A DNA stretch of 48,087 nt from Alphaproteobacteria bacterium (lineage in GTDB: Bacteria; Pseudomonadota; Alphaproteobacteria; Geminicoccales; Geminicoccaceae), in assembly GCA_027045875.1 (NCBI GenBank), contig JALUAG010000065.1, forward strand, positions 1 through 48,087. The letters are read 5' to 3'. The position numbers and the translations under genes were made by a program. Shown in pieces: positions 35,600 to 44,313 of this stretch (the first letter of the stretch is position 1; each line of letters begins with the position of its first letter). The notes under the pieces were generated by a model, which saw nothing but the letters and a program-made list of their open reading frames with translations, was not told where the DNA came from and did not search any database.

Positions 35600-35628
35600 T
35601 TGACAGCCGCCGCACCGCCGCCTATATC
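35600..35628 (+). promoter_or_regulatory. Consensus sigma70 promoter of the rpmH operon
   Basis: TTGACA (35600-35605) is a perfect -35 and TATATC (35623-35628) a good -10, exactly 17 nt apart, 45 nt before the rpmH GTG. A 10-nt palindrome ACCATATGGT lies at 35575-35584, just upstream. Strong expression would fit ribosomal protein bL34. Confidence 0.85.
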
Positions 35629-35672
35629 ACCGCTCGCTTTGCCGTTCCGGGACCTTCGAAGGGCAGTTTTCC

Positions 35673-35807
35673 GTGAAACGCACCTACCAGCCGAGCAGAC
35701 TCGTGCGCAAGCGCCGGCACGGCTTCCGTGCGCGCATGGCGACCGTGGGTGGCCGTCGGGTCATCAGGCGACGCCGCGCCAAGGGGCGCAAGCGTCTGTC
35801 GGCTTGA
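35673..35807 (+). CDS. rpmH: 50S ribosomal protein bL34
   Basis: A 44-residue, very basic ribosomal protein, complete from the start (M)[20 protein letters not shown] to the C-terminus [12 protein letters not shown]. Translation starts at a GTG at 35673. It is first in the classical rpmH-rnpA-yidD-yidC cluster and its TGA overlaps the TTG start of rnpA (TTGA), so the two are coupled. Confidence 0.97.
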   Translation: MKRTYQPSRLVRKRRHGFRARMATVGGRRVIRRRRAKGRKRLSA

Positions 35808-36211
35808 CATCGGCGCCGTCGGAAGGGGTTCGCCTGGAAAGGCTGCGGCGACGTGCTCAGTTCCTGGAAGCGGCGCGCGGCCGCAAAGTCGTGACGCCCG
35901 CGTTCGTCTTGCAGAGCTGTCGCCGTCGCGAGAGCGATTCCGCCCCGACCATCGGTGTCGGCTTCACGGCCACCCGACGGCTCGGCAATGCGGTCGTCCG
36001 CAACCGGGCACGGCGAAGACTGCGCGAGGCCGCACGTCGTGTGCTGCCGCATTGGGGTCAGCCCGGCAGGAACTATGTGCTGATAGCACGGCAGGCGATT
36101 TCGACATGGCCCTTCGACAAGCTGCAGGACGATCTCCGCGAGGCGCTCCGGCGCATGGCGGCCAGGCCCGACCGGCGCCGGGCCCGGCCGCCCGCCTCCT
36201 CGGCCTCCTGA
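35804..36211 (+). CDS. rnpA: Ribonuclease P protein component
   Basis: A 135-residue RNase P protein that helps the catalytic RNA cut tRNA 5' leaders. Conserved parts: [16 protein letters not shown], the RNR helix in [15 protein letters not shown] and the C-terminal YVLIARQ. The TTG at 35804 overlaps the rpmH stop by 4 nt and is the only good start before the family's N-terminal LKRR-like segment. Its 3' part overlaps the likely yidD start by about 100 nt. Confidence 0.94.
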   Translation: MTSAPSEGVRLERLRRRAQFLEAARGRKVVTPAFVLQSCRRRESDSAPTIGVGFTATRRLGNAVVRNRARRRLREAARRVLPHWGQPGRNYVLIARQAISTWPFDKLQDDLREALRRMAARPDRRRARPPASSAS

Positions 36212-36456
36212 TCCGTGTCTACCGCTACCTGCTCTCGCCGCTGCTGCCGCCCCGCTGCCGCTTTCTTCCCACCTGTTCGGCCTACGCCCTCGAGGCGGTG
36301 GAACGCCACGGCGCGCTGCGCGGCGGCTGGCTCGCCCTCGGACGGCTGGCGCGCTGTCATCCCTGGGGCGGGGAGGGGTACGATCCGGTACCCCCGGTGA
36401 CGGGGCAGTCCGGCCCGGCGGGGAACGGCCTCGAGTCGGAAAGGCGACACGCATGA
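36106..36456 (+). CDS. yidD: Membrane protein insertion efficiency factor YidD
   Basis: The conserved YidD core runs [58 protein letters not shown] and helps YidC-dependent insertion. No ATG, GTG or TTG lies close to the core; the only normal in-frame start is ATG at 36106, inside rnpA, giving 116 residues and an unusual 30-residue Gly/Arg/Ala N-terminus. A non-standard start (for example CTG at 36208, giving 82 residues) is the alternative. The TGA overlaps the yidC ATG (ATGA). Confidence 0.8.
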   Translation: MALRQAAGRSPRGAPAHGGQARPAPGPAARLLGLLIRVYRYLLSPLLPPRCRFLPTCSAYALEAVERHGALRGGWLALGRLARCHPWGGEGYDPVPPVTGQSGPAGNGLESERRHA

Positions 36457-38192
36457 GCGAACAGCGCAACCTCATCCTGGCGATCGTGTTGTCCGTCGCC
36501 ATCATCCTCGGCTTCCAGTATTTCTACGAGATCCCGCGGATGCAGCAGGCGCAGCAGCAGGCGTCGGAAGGGGAGGCGGTGACCGACGTCGAGAGGCCGG
36601 TGCCGGCGACCGTGCCGGGCTCCACCGAGGTGCCTTCGGCGGCCGGGCCCGCCATCGAAACCATGCTGCTCGAGAAGGTGCTGGAGAGGAGCCCGCGGCT
36701 GCCGCTCGACAACGGCCGGCTGTTCGGATCGATGGCCCTTGAGAGCGGTCGTCTCGACGACATCCTTCTCGCCGACTACCGCGAGAGCATCGAGCCCGAT
36801 GCCCCGAACATCCGCCTGCTGCGGCCGGCGGGACTGCCCGATTCCTACTTCGCCGAATTCGGCTGGGTGGCCGCCGCCGAGGATGTCGCCCTGCCCGACG
36901 CCTCGACCCTGTGGCGGTCCGACCGCCAGCGGCTCGATCGCGACGATCCCGTCGAGCTCGTGTGGGACAACGGCTCGGGGCTCACCTTCAAGCGCCGGAT
37001 CTCGGTCGACGCCGACTACATGTTCACCCTCACCCGGGAGGTGGAGAACAACGGCACGGAGCCCGTCACCCTCTATCCCTATGCGCTGGTGAGCCGCTGG
37101 GGCACCCCCGAGACCCTGGGCTACTTCATCCTCCACGAGGGACCGATCGGCGTCCTCGGCGACGTGCTCAACGAGATCAACTACGACGATCTGGTGGAGG
37201 CGGGGAAGGTCAGCCTCGAGAGCAGGGGCGGCTGGCTCGGCTTCACCGACAAGTACTGGCTGGTGGCGCTGGTCCCCGACCAGGAGAGCGAGATCTCGGC
37301 CACCTTCCGCTACAGCGCCCCCGGCGGCAAGGCCCGCTACCAGGCCGATTTCGTCGGTCGGCCGGTGACCGTGCCGCCGGGCGGCAGGGTGAGCGTGACC
37401 GATCGCATCTTCGTCGGCGCCAAGGAGGTCAATCTCCTCGACAAGTATTCCGAGGAACTGGGCATTCCGTTGTTCGACCGCGCCGTCGATTTCGGATGGT
37501 TCTATTTCCTGACCAAGCCGATGTTCAAGATCCTTCACTATTTCTATACGCTGACCGGGAATTACGGCGTCGCCATTCTCATCCTGACCCTCCTCATCCG
37601 CGCCGTCCTCTATCCGCTCGCCAACAAGTCCTACCGGGCGATGAGCAAGATGAAGCAGCTCCAGCCCGAGATGATGAAGATCCGCGAGCGCTTCGGCGAC
37701 GACAAGGCGCGCATGAACCAGGAGCTGATGGCCCTCTACAAGCGGGAGAAGGTCAACCCGATGTCGGGCTGCCTGCCGATCATCGTGCAGATCCCGATCT
37801 TCTTCTCCCTCTACAAGGTGCTGTTCGTCAGCATCGAGATGCGGCACGCGCCCTTCTTCGGCTGGATCCGCGACCTGTCGGCCCCCGACCCCACGAGCAT
37901 CTTCAACCTGTTCGGGCTCATTCCCTGGGATCCGCCGAGCTTCCTCCAGATCGGCGCCCTGCCGATCCTCATGGGCGTCACCATGTGGCTGCAGCAGAAA
38001 CTCAATCCCCAGCCGGCCGATCCCGTCCAGGCGCGGGTGATGATGATGCTGCCCATCATGTTCACCTTCTTGTTCGCGAGCTTCCCGGCCGGCCTCGTCC
38101 TCTACTGGACCTGGACCAACATCCTCTCCATCGCCCAGCAGTGGCTGATCATGCGCCAGATGGGGGTGTCCGCGAGCCCGGCCAAGAGCTGA
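36453..38192 (+). CDS. yidC: Membrane protein insertase YidC
   Basis: A 579-residue Oxa1/YidC insertase of the Gram-negative type. An N-terminal membrane anchor ([20 protein letters not shown]) is followed by a large periplasmic beta-domain (about 60-330) and five membrane segments, with [31 protein letters not shown] and the cytoplasmic [27 protein letters not shown] loop. It inserts membrane proteins alone or with Sec. Last gene of the rpmH cluster; the usual alphaproteobacterial next gene (engB/yihA) is absent and a convergent Lrp regulator lies 34 nt behind. Confidence 0.97.
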   Translation: MSEQRNLILAIVLSVAIILGFQYFYEIPRMQQAQQQASEGEAVTDVERPVPATVPGSTEVPSAAGPAIETMLLEKVLERSPRLPLDNGRLFGSMALESGRLDDILLADYRESIEPDAPNIRLLRPAGLPDSYFAEFGWVAAAEDVALPDASTLWRSDRQRLDRDDPVELVWDNGSGLTFKRRISVDADYMFTLTREVENNGTEPVTLYPYALVSRWGTPETLGYFILHEGPIGVLGDVLNEINYDDLVEAGKVSLESRGGWLGFTDKYWLVALVPDQESEISATFRYSAPGGKARYQADFVGRPVTVPPGGRVSVTDRIFVGAKEVNLLDKYSEELGIPLFDRAVDFGWFYFLTKPMFKILHYFYTLTGNYGVAILILTLLIRAVLYPLANKSYRAMSKMKQLQPEMMKIRERFGDDKARMNQELMALYKREKVNPMSGCLPIIVQIPIFFSLYKVLFVSIEMRHAPFFGWIRDLSAPDPTSIFNLFGLIPWDPPSFLQIGALPILMGVTMWLQQKLNPQPADPVQARVMMMLPIMFTFLFASFPAGLVLYWTWTNILSIAQQWLIMRQMGVSASPAKS

Positions 38193-38226
38193 CCGCGGGC
38201 GCCGCCCGAGGGGCCGCGACCGTCGC

Positions 38227-38718
38227 TCAGGCCTCGGCGGGGCGGGGCAGAGGCAGGGCGGTGTCGTACTTCACCTCCCGCAGGGTGAAGCTGGACTTGA
38301 CGTGCTTCACGCCGGGAATGCGGAAGATGACGTCGTTCAGCAGCCGTTCGTAGGCGCGGATGTCGGGAACCCGGATCTTGAGCAGGAAATCGGCGTCGCC
38401 GGTGATCGCATAGCACTCCAGAATCTCGGGACGGATGCGCACCGCCTCCTGGAAGGCCTCGAGCGATTCCGAGCTGTGCATCTCGAGGTTGATGAGGGTG
38501 AAGACGCAGACCGGCACCCCCACCTTCTCGGGATCGAGCAGCGCCGCGTAGCCCCGGATCACGCCGCTCTCCTCGAGGTCCTTGACCCGTCGCCAGCAGG
38601 GGGAGGGCGAGAGATTGACCCGCTGGGCCAGCTCCTGGTTGGTCAGGCGACCGTTGCGCTGCAGCTCGGTCAGGATCCGGTAACGAAGTCTTTCCTCGAT
38701 CAGATCGCGGCTGGCCAA
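38227..38718 (-). CDS. Lrp/AsnC-family regulator
   Basis: A 163-residue regulator with an N-terminal HTH (RILTELQRNGRLTNQELAQRVNLSPSPCWRRVKDLEESGVI) and a C-terminal RAM domain (AITGDADFLLKIRVPDIRAYERLL; VKHVKSSFTLREVKYDTALPL). The TTG at 38718 is preferred since GGAGG lies 6 nt upstream. It is divergent from the indolepyruvate oxidoreductase, a recurrent pairing, so it probably controls that gene in response to an amino acid. Effector unknown. Confidence 0.9.
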   Translation of the reverse strand: MASRDLIEERLRYRILTELQRNGRLTNQELAQRVNLSPSPCWRRVKDLEESGVIRGYAALLDPEKVGVPVCVFTLINLEMHSSESLEAFQEAVRIRPEILECYAITGDADFLLKIRVPDIRAYERLLNDVIFRIPGVKHVKSSFTLREVKYDTALPLPRPAEA

Positions 38719-38811
38719 GATGTTCCTCCGCACCCTCGTTGAGCGGTAGATTCTTCTGCCCGCGGCGGAAGTCAACGGCAACATAGAGAGAACCTTCCAG
38801 ATCCCTCGACC

Positions 38812-38846
38812 TATAATTTCGGCGGCCCGGCCCGCTCCCCGGGCCG
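38812..38846 (+). promoter_or_regulatory. TATAAT element and leader hairpin before the indolepyruvate oxidoreductase
   Basis: TATAAT (38812-38817) is a perfect -10 without a recognisable -35, suggesting activator dependence, perhaps on the divergent Lrp protein. The leader then holds CGGCCCGG (38823-38830) and CCGGGCCG (38839-38846), an 8-bp stem with an 8-nt loop, right before GGAGGGGAG and the ATG at 38866. It may influence translation. Confidence 0.5.
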
Positions 38847-38865
38847 GTGCGGAGGGGAGTGTCGG

Positions 38866-41800
38866 ATGTCCTCGTTGCCGGATCCGCACTACGAGCTGGA
38901 CGACCGCTACCGGCGGCGGTCGGGACGGGTCTATCTCACCGGGATCCAGGCCCTCGTGCGCCTGCTGCTCGAACAGCGGCGCCTCGACGCCGCCCGGGGG
39001 CTCGAGACAGCCGGCTTCGTCTCGGGCTACCGGGGCTCGCCCCTGGCCGGTTTCGATCTCGAGCTCGCCCGCGCCTCGCGCGTCCTGGAAGCGGACCGGA
39101 TCCGCTTCCAGCCCGCCGTCAACGAGGCGCTGGCGGCGACCGCGGTGATGGGCACCCAGCAGGTGGAGAGCTTCGGCGGCGCCCGGGTGGATGGCGTGTT
39201 CGCCGTCTGGTACGGCAAGGGGCCCGGCGTCGACTGGGCGGGCGATGCCATCAAGCACGGCAACGCCTACGGCACCTCGCCCCGTGGCGGCGTGCTGGCG
39301 GTGGCGGGCGACGATCACGGCGCCGTCTCCTCCACCATGGCCCACCAGAGCGACCAGACCTTCGCCGCCTGGTCCCTGCCGGTGCTCGCGCCGGCCTCGA
39401 TCGAGGACTATCTCCTCTTCGGTCTCTACGGTTTCGCCCTCTCGCGCTTCTCCGGCGCCTGGGTCGGTTTCAAGGCCATTGCCGAGACCGTCGAGGGGGC
39501 GATGAGCGTCACCCTGCCGGAACGCTGGCCCGCGTTCGTCACGCCCGAGGACTTCACGCCGCCGCCCGATGGTCTCCACTTCCGCTGGAACGATCCGCCG
39601 AGCGTCGCCATCGAGGCGCGGCTCGCCCGCAAGCTCGAGGCGGCGGAGGCCTTCGCGCGCGCCAATCCCGTCATCGACCGGCTGGTGGTGGACGCGCCGC
39701 GGGCCCGGCTCGGCATCGTCACCGTCGGCAAGGCCCACGGCGATCTGATGGCGGCGCTGGCGGCCCTGGGCTTCGGCAGCGAGCCCGAGATCGCCCGCCT
39801 CGGGCTGCGCATCTACAAGGTGGGCCAGAGCTTTCCCCTCGAACCGACCCGCATCCGCGCCTTCGCCGCGGGTCTCGAGGAAGTGTTCGTGGTCGAGGAG
39901 AAGCGGCCCTTCGTCGAGACCCGGATCAAGGAGCTCCTCTACGACGTTCGGGAAGCTCGGCGACCGCGGGTGATCGGCAAGCGCGACACCGGCGGGGCGG
40001 AGCTGCTGCCCGCCTTCGGCGAACTGCGCCCCCATCGCATCGCCCCGGTCCTCGCCGAGCGGCTGCGCCGCATCCATCCCGGCCTCGATTTCTCCGAGCG
40101 GCTCGCCCGGCTCCGCCCCTCGACCCCGCCGCCCGCAGAGATCCGGCGCATTCCCTGGTTCTGTTCCGGCTGTCCCCACAACCGTTCCACCCTGGTGCCC
40201 GAGGGCTCGACGGCCATGGGCGGCATCGGCTGCCACATCATGGCCACCTGGATGGACCGCCGGACCATCGGCATCACCCACATGGGCGGCGAGGGGGCCA
40301 ACTGGGTCGGGCTCTCGCCCTTCGTCGAGACCCCGCACGTCTTCCAGAACCTGGGCGACGGCACCTACTTCCACTCCGGCCTGCTGGCGATCCGCCAGGC
40401 GATCGCCGCCGGTCTCCGGATCACCTACAAGATCCTCTACAACGACGCGGTGGCGATGACCGGCGGCCAGCACATCGACGGCCATCTCACCGTTCCCGGG
40501 ATCACCCGTCAGCTCCACGCCGAAGGGGTGGCGCGCATCGTCGTGGTCACCGACGAGCCCGGCAAGTACCCGCGCGATGCCGGCTTCGCGCCGGGGGTCG
40601 CCATCCGCCATCGCCGCGAGCTCCTGGCGGTGGAGGAGGAACTGCGTGCCTATCCGGGCGTCTCGGCGCTGGTCTACGACCAGACCTGCGCCGCCGAGAA
40701 GCGTCGGCGCCGCAAGCGGGGAACCTATCCCGATCCGGCCCGGCGGGCGTTCATCAACGAGCTCGTCTGCGAGGCCTGCGGCGACTGTTCGCGGAAGTCC
40801 AACTGCCTCTCCATCGTGCCGGTGGAGACGCCCTTCGGCACCAGACGCCAGGTGGACCAGTCCTCCTGCAACAAGGATTTCTCCTGCATCGAGGGCTTCT
40901 GTCCCTCCTTCGTGACCGTCGAAGGTGGGCGGCTCAGGAAGCGCGGCGGCCTCGTCGGCGAGGAGGTGGAACGACGGCTGCGCGAACTGCCGGCACCCGA
41001 TCTTCCGGCCGTGGGCGCGGGCTTCGATCTCCTGGTGACGGGCGTCGGCGGCACCGGCGTCCTGACCGTGGGCGCGCTTCTCGGCATGGCCGCCCATCTC
41101 GAGGGTCGCCCGGTGTCGGTGCTCGATTTCACCGGTCTCGCCCAGAAGGGCGGGGCGGTGCTGAGCCATGTGCGGATCGGCGGTGCGACGCCGCCGCCCT
41201 GCGCCCGCATCGAGCCCGGCGGTACCCGCACCCTGATCGCCTGCGATCCGGTGGTGGCGGCCTCGGCCGAGGCGCTCGCCACCCTGCGCAGGGGCGTGAG
41301 CCGCGTGGTGGCGAACCTGCACGCGTTGCCGACCGCCGACATCGTCCGCGATCCCGCCTATCGCATCGACACCGGGCAGTTGCTCGCGCGCCTGCGCCGG
41401 GCGGCGGGCGAGGAACGGGTGGACGCCATCGACGCCCATCGGCTGGCGGTGCTGGTCACCGGCGATGCCATCGCCGCCAATCTGCTGCTCACCGGTTACG
41501 CCTGGCAGAAGGGCCTCGTACCGCTCTCCCTCGCCGCCATCGAACGGGCGATCGAACTCAACGGGGTGGCGGTCGAGGCCAACCGCCGGGCCTTTGCCTG
41601 GGGGCGTCTCGCCGCCGCCGATCCGGAGGCGCTGGCGGCCCTGCTGGATCCGGCGGAGAGCCCTCCCGAGGACTTCGAAGCACTCCTCGCCCATCGCCGC
41701 GGCTGGCTCCGGGACTATCAGGACGAGCGCTACGCCGCCTCCTACGAGCGGCTGGTGCGGCGGGTGGAAGCGCGCGAGCGCGAGCTCTTCGGCGAGGGCC

Positions 41801-42339
41801 CCAGGCGGCTCGCCGAGGCGGTGGCCGAGGGCCTGTTCCGGATGATGGCGGTGAAGGACGAGTACGAGGTGGCGCGGCTCTACACGGAGGGTACGTTCCA
41901 CCGGCGACTGCACGAGACCTTCGAGGGCGACTACCGTCTCCGTTTCCATCTGGCGCCGCCGCTTCTCTCCTGGCTGCGGGACGCCCGCGGCGAGCCGCGC
42001 AAGTTCGCCTTCGGCTCCTGGGTGCTGCCCCTGATGCGCCTGCTCGCCCGCATGAAGGGGTTGCGGGGCACCCGTCTCGATCCCTTCGGCTGGACCACCG
42101 AGCGGCGGCTCGAACGGCGCCTGCGCGAGGACTACCGGGCGATGCTCGAGGACCTGCTCGCGCGCCTCGACCGTCACAACTACGAGATCGCCCTCGACCT
42201 CGCCGCCCTGCCGCAGAGGCTCCGCGGTTTCGGCCATGTGCGGCGGGCGGCGGTCGCCCGCTACGAGGAGGAGCAGCGGGCGCTGCTCGAGGCCTTCGCC
42301 CGGCCGCCCTCGGGCTCCTGGCCGGTGGCTGCCGAATAG
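38866..42339 (+). CDS. Fused indolepyruvate:ferredoxin oxidoreductase
   Basis: A 1157-residue thiamin-diphosphate enzyme that decarboxylates aryl-pyruvates to acyl-CoA. The domains occur in one chain: N-terminal ThDP-pyrimidine part (about 25-230, with SGYRGSPLAGFD), the ThDP-binding part (about 425-620, with CSGCPHNRST and HMGGEGANWVG), a Cys-rich cluster (about 635-690, CEACGDCSRKSNC...CNKDFSC...CPSF) for Fe-S, the gamma domain (about 722-900, LVTGVGGTGVLTVGALLG) and a C-terminal DUF6537 part. It probably serves tryptophan, phenylalanine or tyrosine breakdown. Divergent from the Lrp gene. Confidence 0.93.
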   Translation: MSSLPDPHYELDDRYRRRSGRVYLTGIQALVRLLLEQRRLDAARGLETAGFVSGYRGSPLAGFDLELARASRVLEADRIRFQPAVNEALAATAVMGTQQVESFGGARVDGVFAVWYGKGPGVDWAGDAIKHGNAYGTSPRGGVLAVAGDDHGAVSSTMAHQSDQTFAAWSLPVLAPASIEDYLLFGLYGFALSRFSGAWVGFKAIAETVEGAMSVTLPERWPAFVTPEDFTPPPDGLHFRWNDPPSVAIEARLARKLEAAEAFARANPVIDRLVVDAPRARLGIVTVGKAHGDLMAALAALGFGSEPEIARLGLRIYKVGQSFPLEPTRIRAFAAGLEEVFVVEEKRPFVETRIKELLYDVREARRPRVIGKRDTGGAELLPAFGELRPHRIAPVLAERLRRIHPGLDFSERLARLRPSTPPPAEIRRIPWFCSGCPHNRSTLVPEGSTAMGGIGCHIMATWMDRRTIGITHMGGEGANWVGLSPFVETPHVFQNLGDGTYFHSGLLAIRQAIAAGLRITYKILYNDAVAMTGGQHIDGHLTVPGITRQLHAEGVARIVVVTDEPGKYPRDAGFAPGVAIRHRRELLAVEEELRAYPGVSALVYDQTCAAEKRRRRKRGTYPDPARRAFINELVCEACGDCSRKSNCLSIVPVETPFGTRRQVDQSSCNKDFSCIEGFCPSFVTVEGGRLRKRGGLVGEEVERRLRELPAPDLPAVGAGFDLLVTGVGGTGVLTVGALLGMAAHLEGRPVSVLDFTGLAQKGGAVLSHVRIGGATPPPCARIEPGGTRTLIACDPVVAASAEALATLRRGVSRVVANLHALPTADIVRDPAYRIDTGQLLARLRRAAGEERVDAIDAHRLAVLVTGDAIAANLLLTGYAWQKGLVPLSLAAIERAIELNGVAVEANRRAFAWGRLAAADPEALAALLDPAESPPEDFEALLAHRRGWLRDYQDERYAASYERLVRRVEARERELFGEGPRRLAEAVAEGLFRMMAVKDEYEVARLYTEGTFHRRLHETFEGDYRLRFHLAPPLLSWLRDARGEPRKFAFGSWVLPLMRLLARMKGLRGTRLDPFGWTTERRLERRLREDYRAMLEDLLARLDRHNYEIALDLAALPQRLRGFGHVRRAAVARYEEEQRALLEAFARPPSGSWPVAAE

Positions 42340-42410
42340 GTCCCCTTGCCGAGCTCCTCCGGCGGCGGTCGAATGCCCGCGCGCAACAACGGCCAGGGGA
42401 GGCGACGCCC

Positions 42411-43241
42411 ATGTGCGTGGCGGGCTGCATGGAGCGGGTCTACGAGCGTCTGAGCCGCCGCGGCTTTTTCCTCTGCGACACGACCGCCCTCGGGGCGGCG
42501 GCGGCCTACACGGCCATGCCACGCTCGCCCTCCTATGCGGCGGAACCCAGGAGCTTCAGCAAGGTGGTGGACCTCACCCATGCGCTGTGGCCCGAGTTCC
42601 CGACCTTCTTCGGCAAGCCGCAGGTCGAGGTGGAAGTCCTCTTCAACTATGCCGAACACAAGTTCAACATGAAGAAATGGTCGGTGGTGGAACACACCGG
42701 CACCCACATGGACGCGCCGATCCATTTCTCGGCCGACGGACAGGACGCGGCCGAGGTGCCGATCGGGAATCTCGTCGTGCCGCTGGTGGTGATCGACATC
42801 GCGGCGCGGGCCGAGGAAAACCCCGACGCCCAGGTGACGCCCGACGACATCCGTGCCTTCGAGGCCGCGCACGGGCCGCTGCCCGACGGCTGCTGTGTGG
42901 CCATGTACAGCGGCTGGGAGAAGCATCTGCGCAGCGACCGGTACCGCAATCCCGACGAGGAAGGGGTCATGCACTTTCCGGGCTTCCATCCGGAAACGGC
43001 GCAGATGCTGATGAGCGACGGGCGCAACGTGCTCGGCATGGCGGTCGACACCCTGTCGCTGGACTTCGGTCCGTCGAAGGATTTCGCGACTCACTACGCC
43101 TGGCTGCCCACCAACCGCTGGGGGCTCGAGAACGTCGCCAATCTCGGTGCGCTGCCGCCGGTGGGGGCCACGCTCGTGGCCGGCACGCCCAAGTTCCAGG
43201 GCGCGACCGGCGGGCCGTCGCGTCTGATCGCCCTCGTCTGA
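42411..43241 (+). CDS. Tat-exported cyclase-family metal hydrolase
   Basis: A 276-residue cyclase-family (kynurenine formamidase-like) hydrolase. The metal-binding signature HTGTHMDAPIHF is present at 95-106 (His95, His99, Asp101, His105). The first 44 residues look like a Tat signal (LSRRGFFLC followed by a hydrophobic Ala-rich stretch), so the enzyme is probably periplasmic. GGGGAGG precedes the ATG. It lies 71 nt after the indolepyruvate oxidoreductase; kynurenine-type substrates would link it to tryptophan, but that is inference. Confidence 0.86.
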   Translation: MCVAGCMERVYERLSRRGFFLCDTTALGAAAAYTAMPRSPSYAAEPRSFSKVVDLTHALWPEFPTFFGKPQVEVEVLFNYAEHKFNMKKWSVVEHTGTHMDAPIHFSADGQDAAEVPIGNLVVPLVVIDIAARAEENPDAQVTPDDIRAFEAAHGPLPDGCCVAMYSGWEKHLRSDRYRNPDEEGVMHFPGFHPETAQMLMSDGRNVLGMAVDTLSLDFGPSKDFATHYAWLPTNRWGLENVANLGALPPVGATLVAGTPKFQGATGGPSRLIALV

Positions 43242-43251
43242 CCGTCGCCGC

Positions 43252-43290
43252 GGCCGCCGGCGTCTCCCGGCCCGGGAGCGCCGGGCGGCC
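43252..43290. terminator. Large hairpin between convergent cyclase and LysR genes
   Basis: The segment folds into a nearly continuous stem: GGCCGCCGGCG then CTCCC on the left pairs with GGGAG then CGCCGGGCGGCC on the right, with one bulged base and a 5-nt GGCCC loop (about 16 pairs). It fills the 58-nt gap between two convergent stops. No T-run follows, but position and strength make a bidirectional terminator likely. Confidence 0.6.
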
Positions 43291-43299
43291 GGCCCGCGA

Positions 43300-44175
43300 T
43301 CAGGGCGGCGGGGGAACCGGCTGCGATCCGCCGCGCAGCAGATCGCGGAAACCTTCGAGCGCCCGCCCGCCGGGGCGCTCGCGATGGCGGCACAGCACCG
43401 TGACCAGCGAGCCACCGCCGGCGAGGGAGCGGAGCGTGACGTGGTCGCGGTACGGCGGACGGGCCGCCACCGAGCGGGGCAGCAGGGTCAGCCCGAGCCC
43501 GGCGGCCACGCAGCCGAGGATGCCCTCGAGGGTCCCGAGCTCGGTGATCTCCACCGGCGCCAGACCGGAGCGGCGCAGCCACTGTTCGGCGTAGGCGCGG
43601 TAGGCGCAGCCGCGCCGGAAGACGAACAGCAGCCGCTCCTCGAGGGCGGCCGGGTCGCACACCCCGGGCGGCATCACCAGCACCATCTCCTCGACGAACA
43701 CGGGCTCCGCGAGGAGTTCCGGGTGCTGTACCTGGCCGCCGACGAGAACGGCGTCCAGCTCGTCCGCCAGCAGGGCGCGCAGGAGGTCGTCGGTGGGACC
43801 GCTCGAGAGCCGCAGCCGCACCTCGGGATGCCGTCGGCGGAAGGCGGCCAGCAGCGGAGGCAGGCGCGCGGCCAGCGTCGTCTCCATGGTTCCCAGGCGC
43901 AGCAGGCCGCCGCTGCCCGTGAGGTCGCGCATGGCCCGCTCGGCCGAATCGAGCAGCCGCAGCACCCGCACGGCATAGTCCAGCAGCACCTCCCCCGCGG
44001 GCGTCGGCCGCATGCCCCGGCGGCTGCGCCGGAACAGCATCACCCCGATCTCCTCCTCGAGGCGGCGGATGCGTGCCGTCACCGCCGACTGCACGCAGTG
44101 CAGCCTGCCTGCCGCGGCCGAGACGCTGCCCGTCTCCGCCACCGTCCGGAACGTCTGCAGGCTGCGCCGATCCAT
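43300..44175 (-). CDS. LysR-family transcriptional regulator
   Basis: A 291-residue LysR regulator: HTH at about residues 1-60 (LQTFRTVAETGSVSAAAGRLHCVQSAVTARIRRLEEEIG), then a periplasmic-binding-like effector domain (RLGTMETTLAARLPPLL; GLGLTLLPRS). GGAGGCC precedes the ATG at 44175. It is divergent from the nitronate monooxygenase gene and the shared region has an 8-nt inverted repeat, the classic LysR arrangement, so it probably regulates that gene. Effector unknown. Confidence 0.92.
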   Translation of the reverse strand: MDRRSLQTFRTVAETGSVSAAAGRLHCVQSAVTARIRRLEEEIGVMLFRRSRRGMRPTPAGEVLLDYAVRVLRLLDSAERAMRDLTGSGGLLRLGTMETTLAARLPPLLAAFRRRHPEVRLRLSSGPTDDLLRALLADELDAVLVGGQVQHPELLAEPVFVEEMVLVMPPGVCDPAALEERLLFVFRRGCAYRAYAEQWLRRSGLAPVEITELGTLEGILGCVAAGLGLTLLPRSVAARPPYRDHVTLRSLAGGGSLVTVLCRHRERPGGRALEGFRDLLRGGSQPVPPPP

Positions 44176-44196
44176 GGTCAGGCCTCCGGAGCGGGA

Positions 44197-44232
44197 GATG
44201 TTTCGATATCGCCTACGACGATGGGAAACATC
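44197..44232. promoter_or_regulatory. Inverted repeat in the LysR/monooxygenase divergent region
   Basis: GATGTTTC (44197-44204) and GAAACATC (44225-44232) form perfect 8-nt arms 20 nt apart, with an inner palindrome CGATATCG (44204-44211). It lies 22 nt from the LysR start and 81 nt from the monooxygenase start. The arm spacing is longer than a single T-N11-A box but suits a LysR tetramer contact. Confidence 0.55.
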
Positions 44233-44313
44233 ACGAAAGATCATTATCCGAGAACGAGCGTGCGCGCTATGAGAGGGACGGCGGCAGGCGAGGTTGGGCG
44301 GAAAGGTGAACGC

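Noticed and set aside
35560-35672. A replication origin near rpmH
   Set aside because: No dnaA gene or DnaA-box cluster was found; the rpmH cluster alone does not mark the origin in alphaproteobacteria.
38719-42522. Very long minus-strand open frame opposite the indolepyruvate oxidoreductase
   Set aside because: Only its end (38227-38718) is real (Lrp regulator). The rest is low-complexity shadow sequence.
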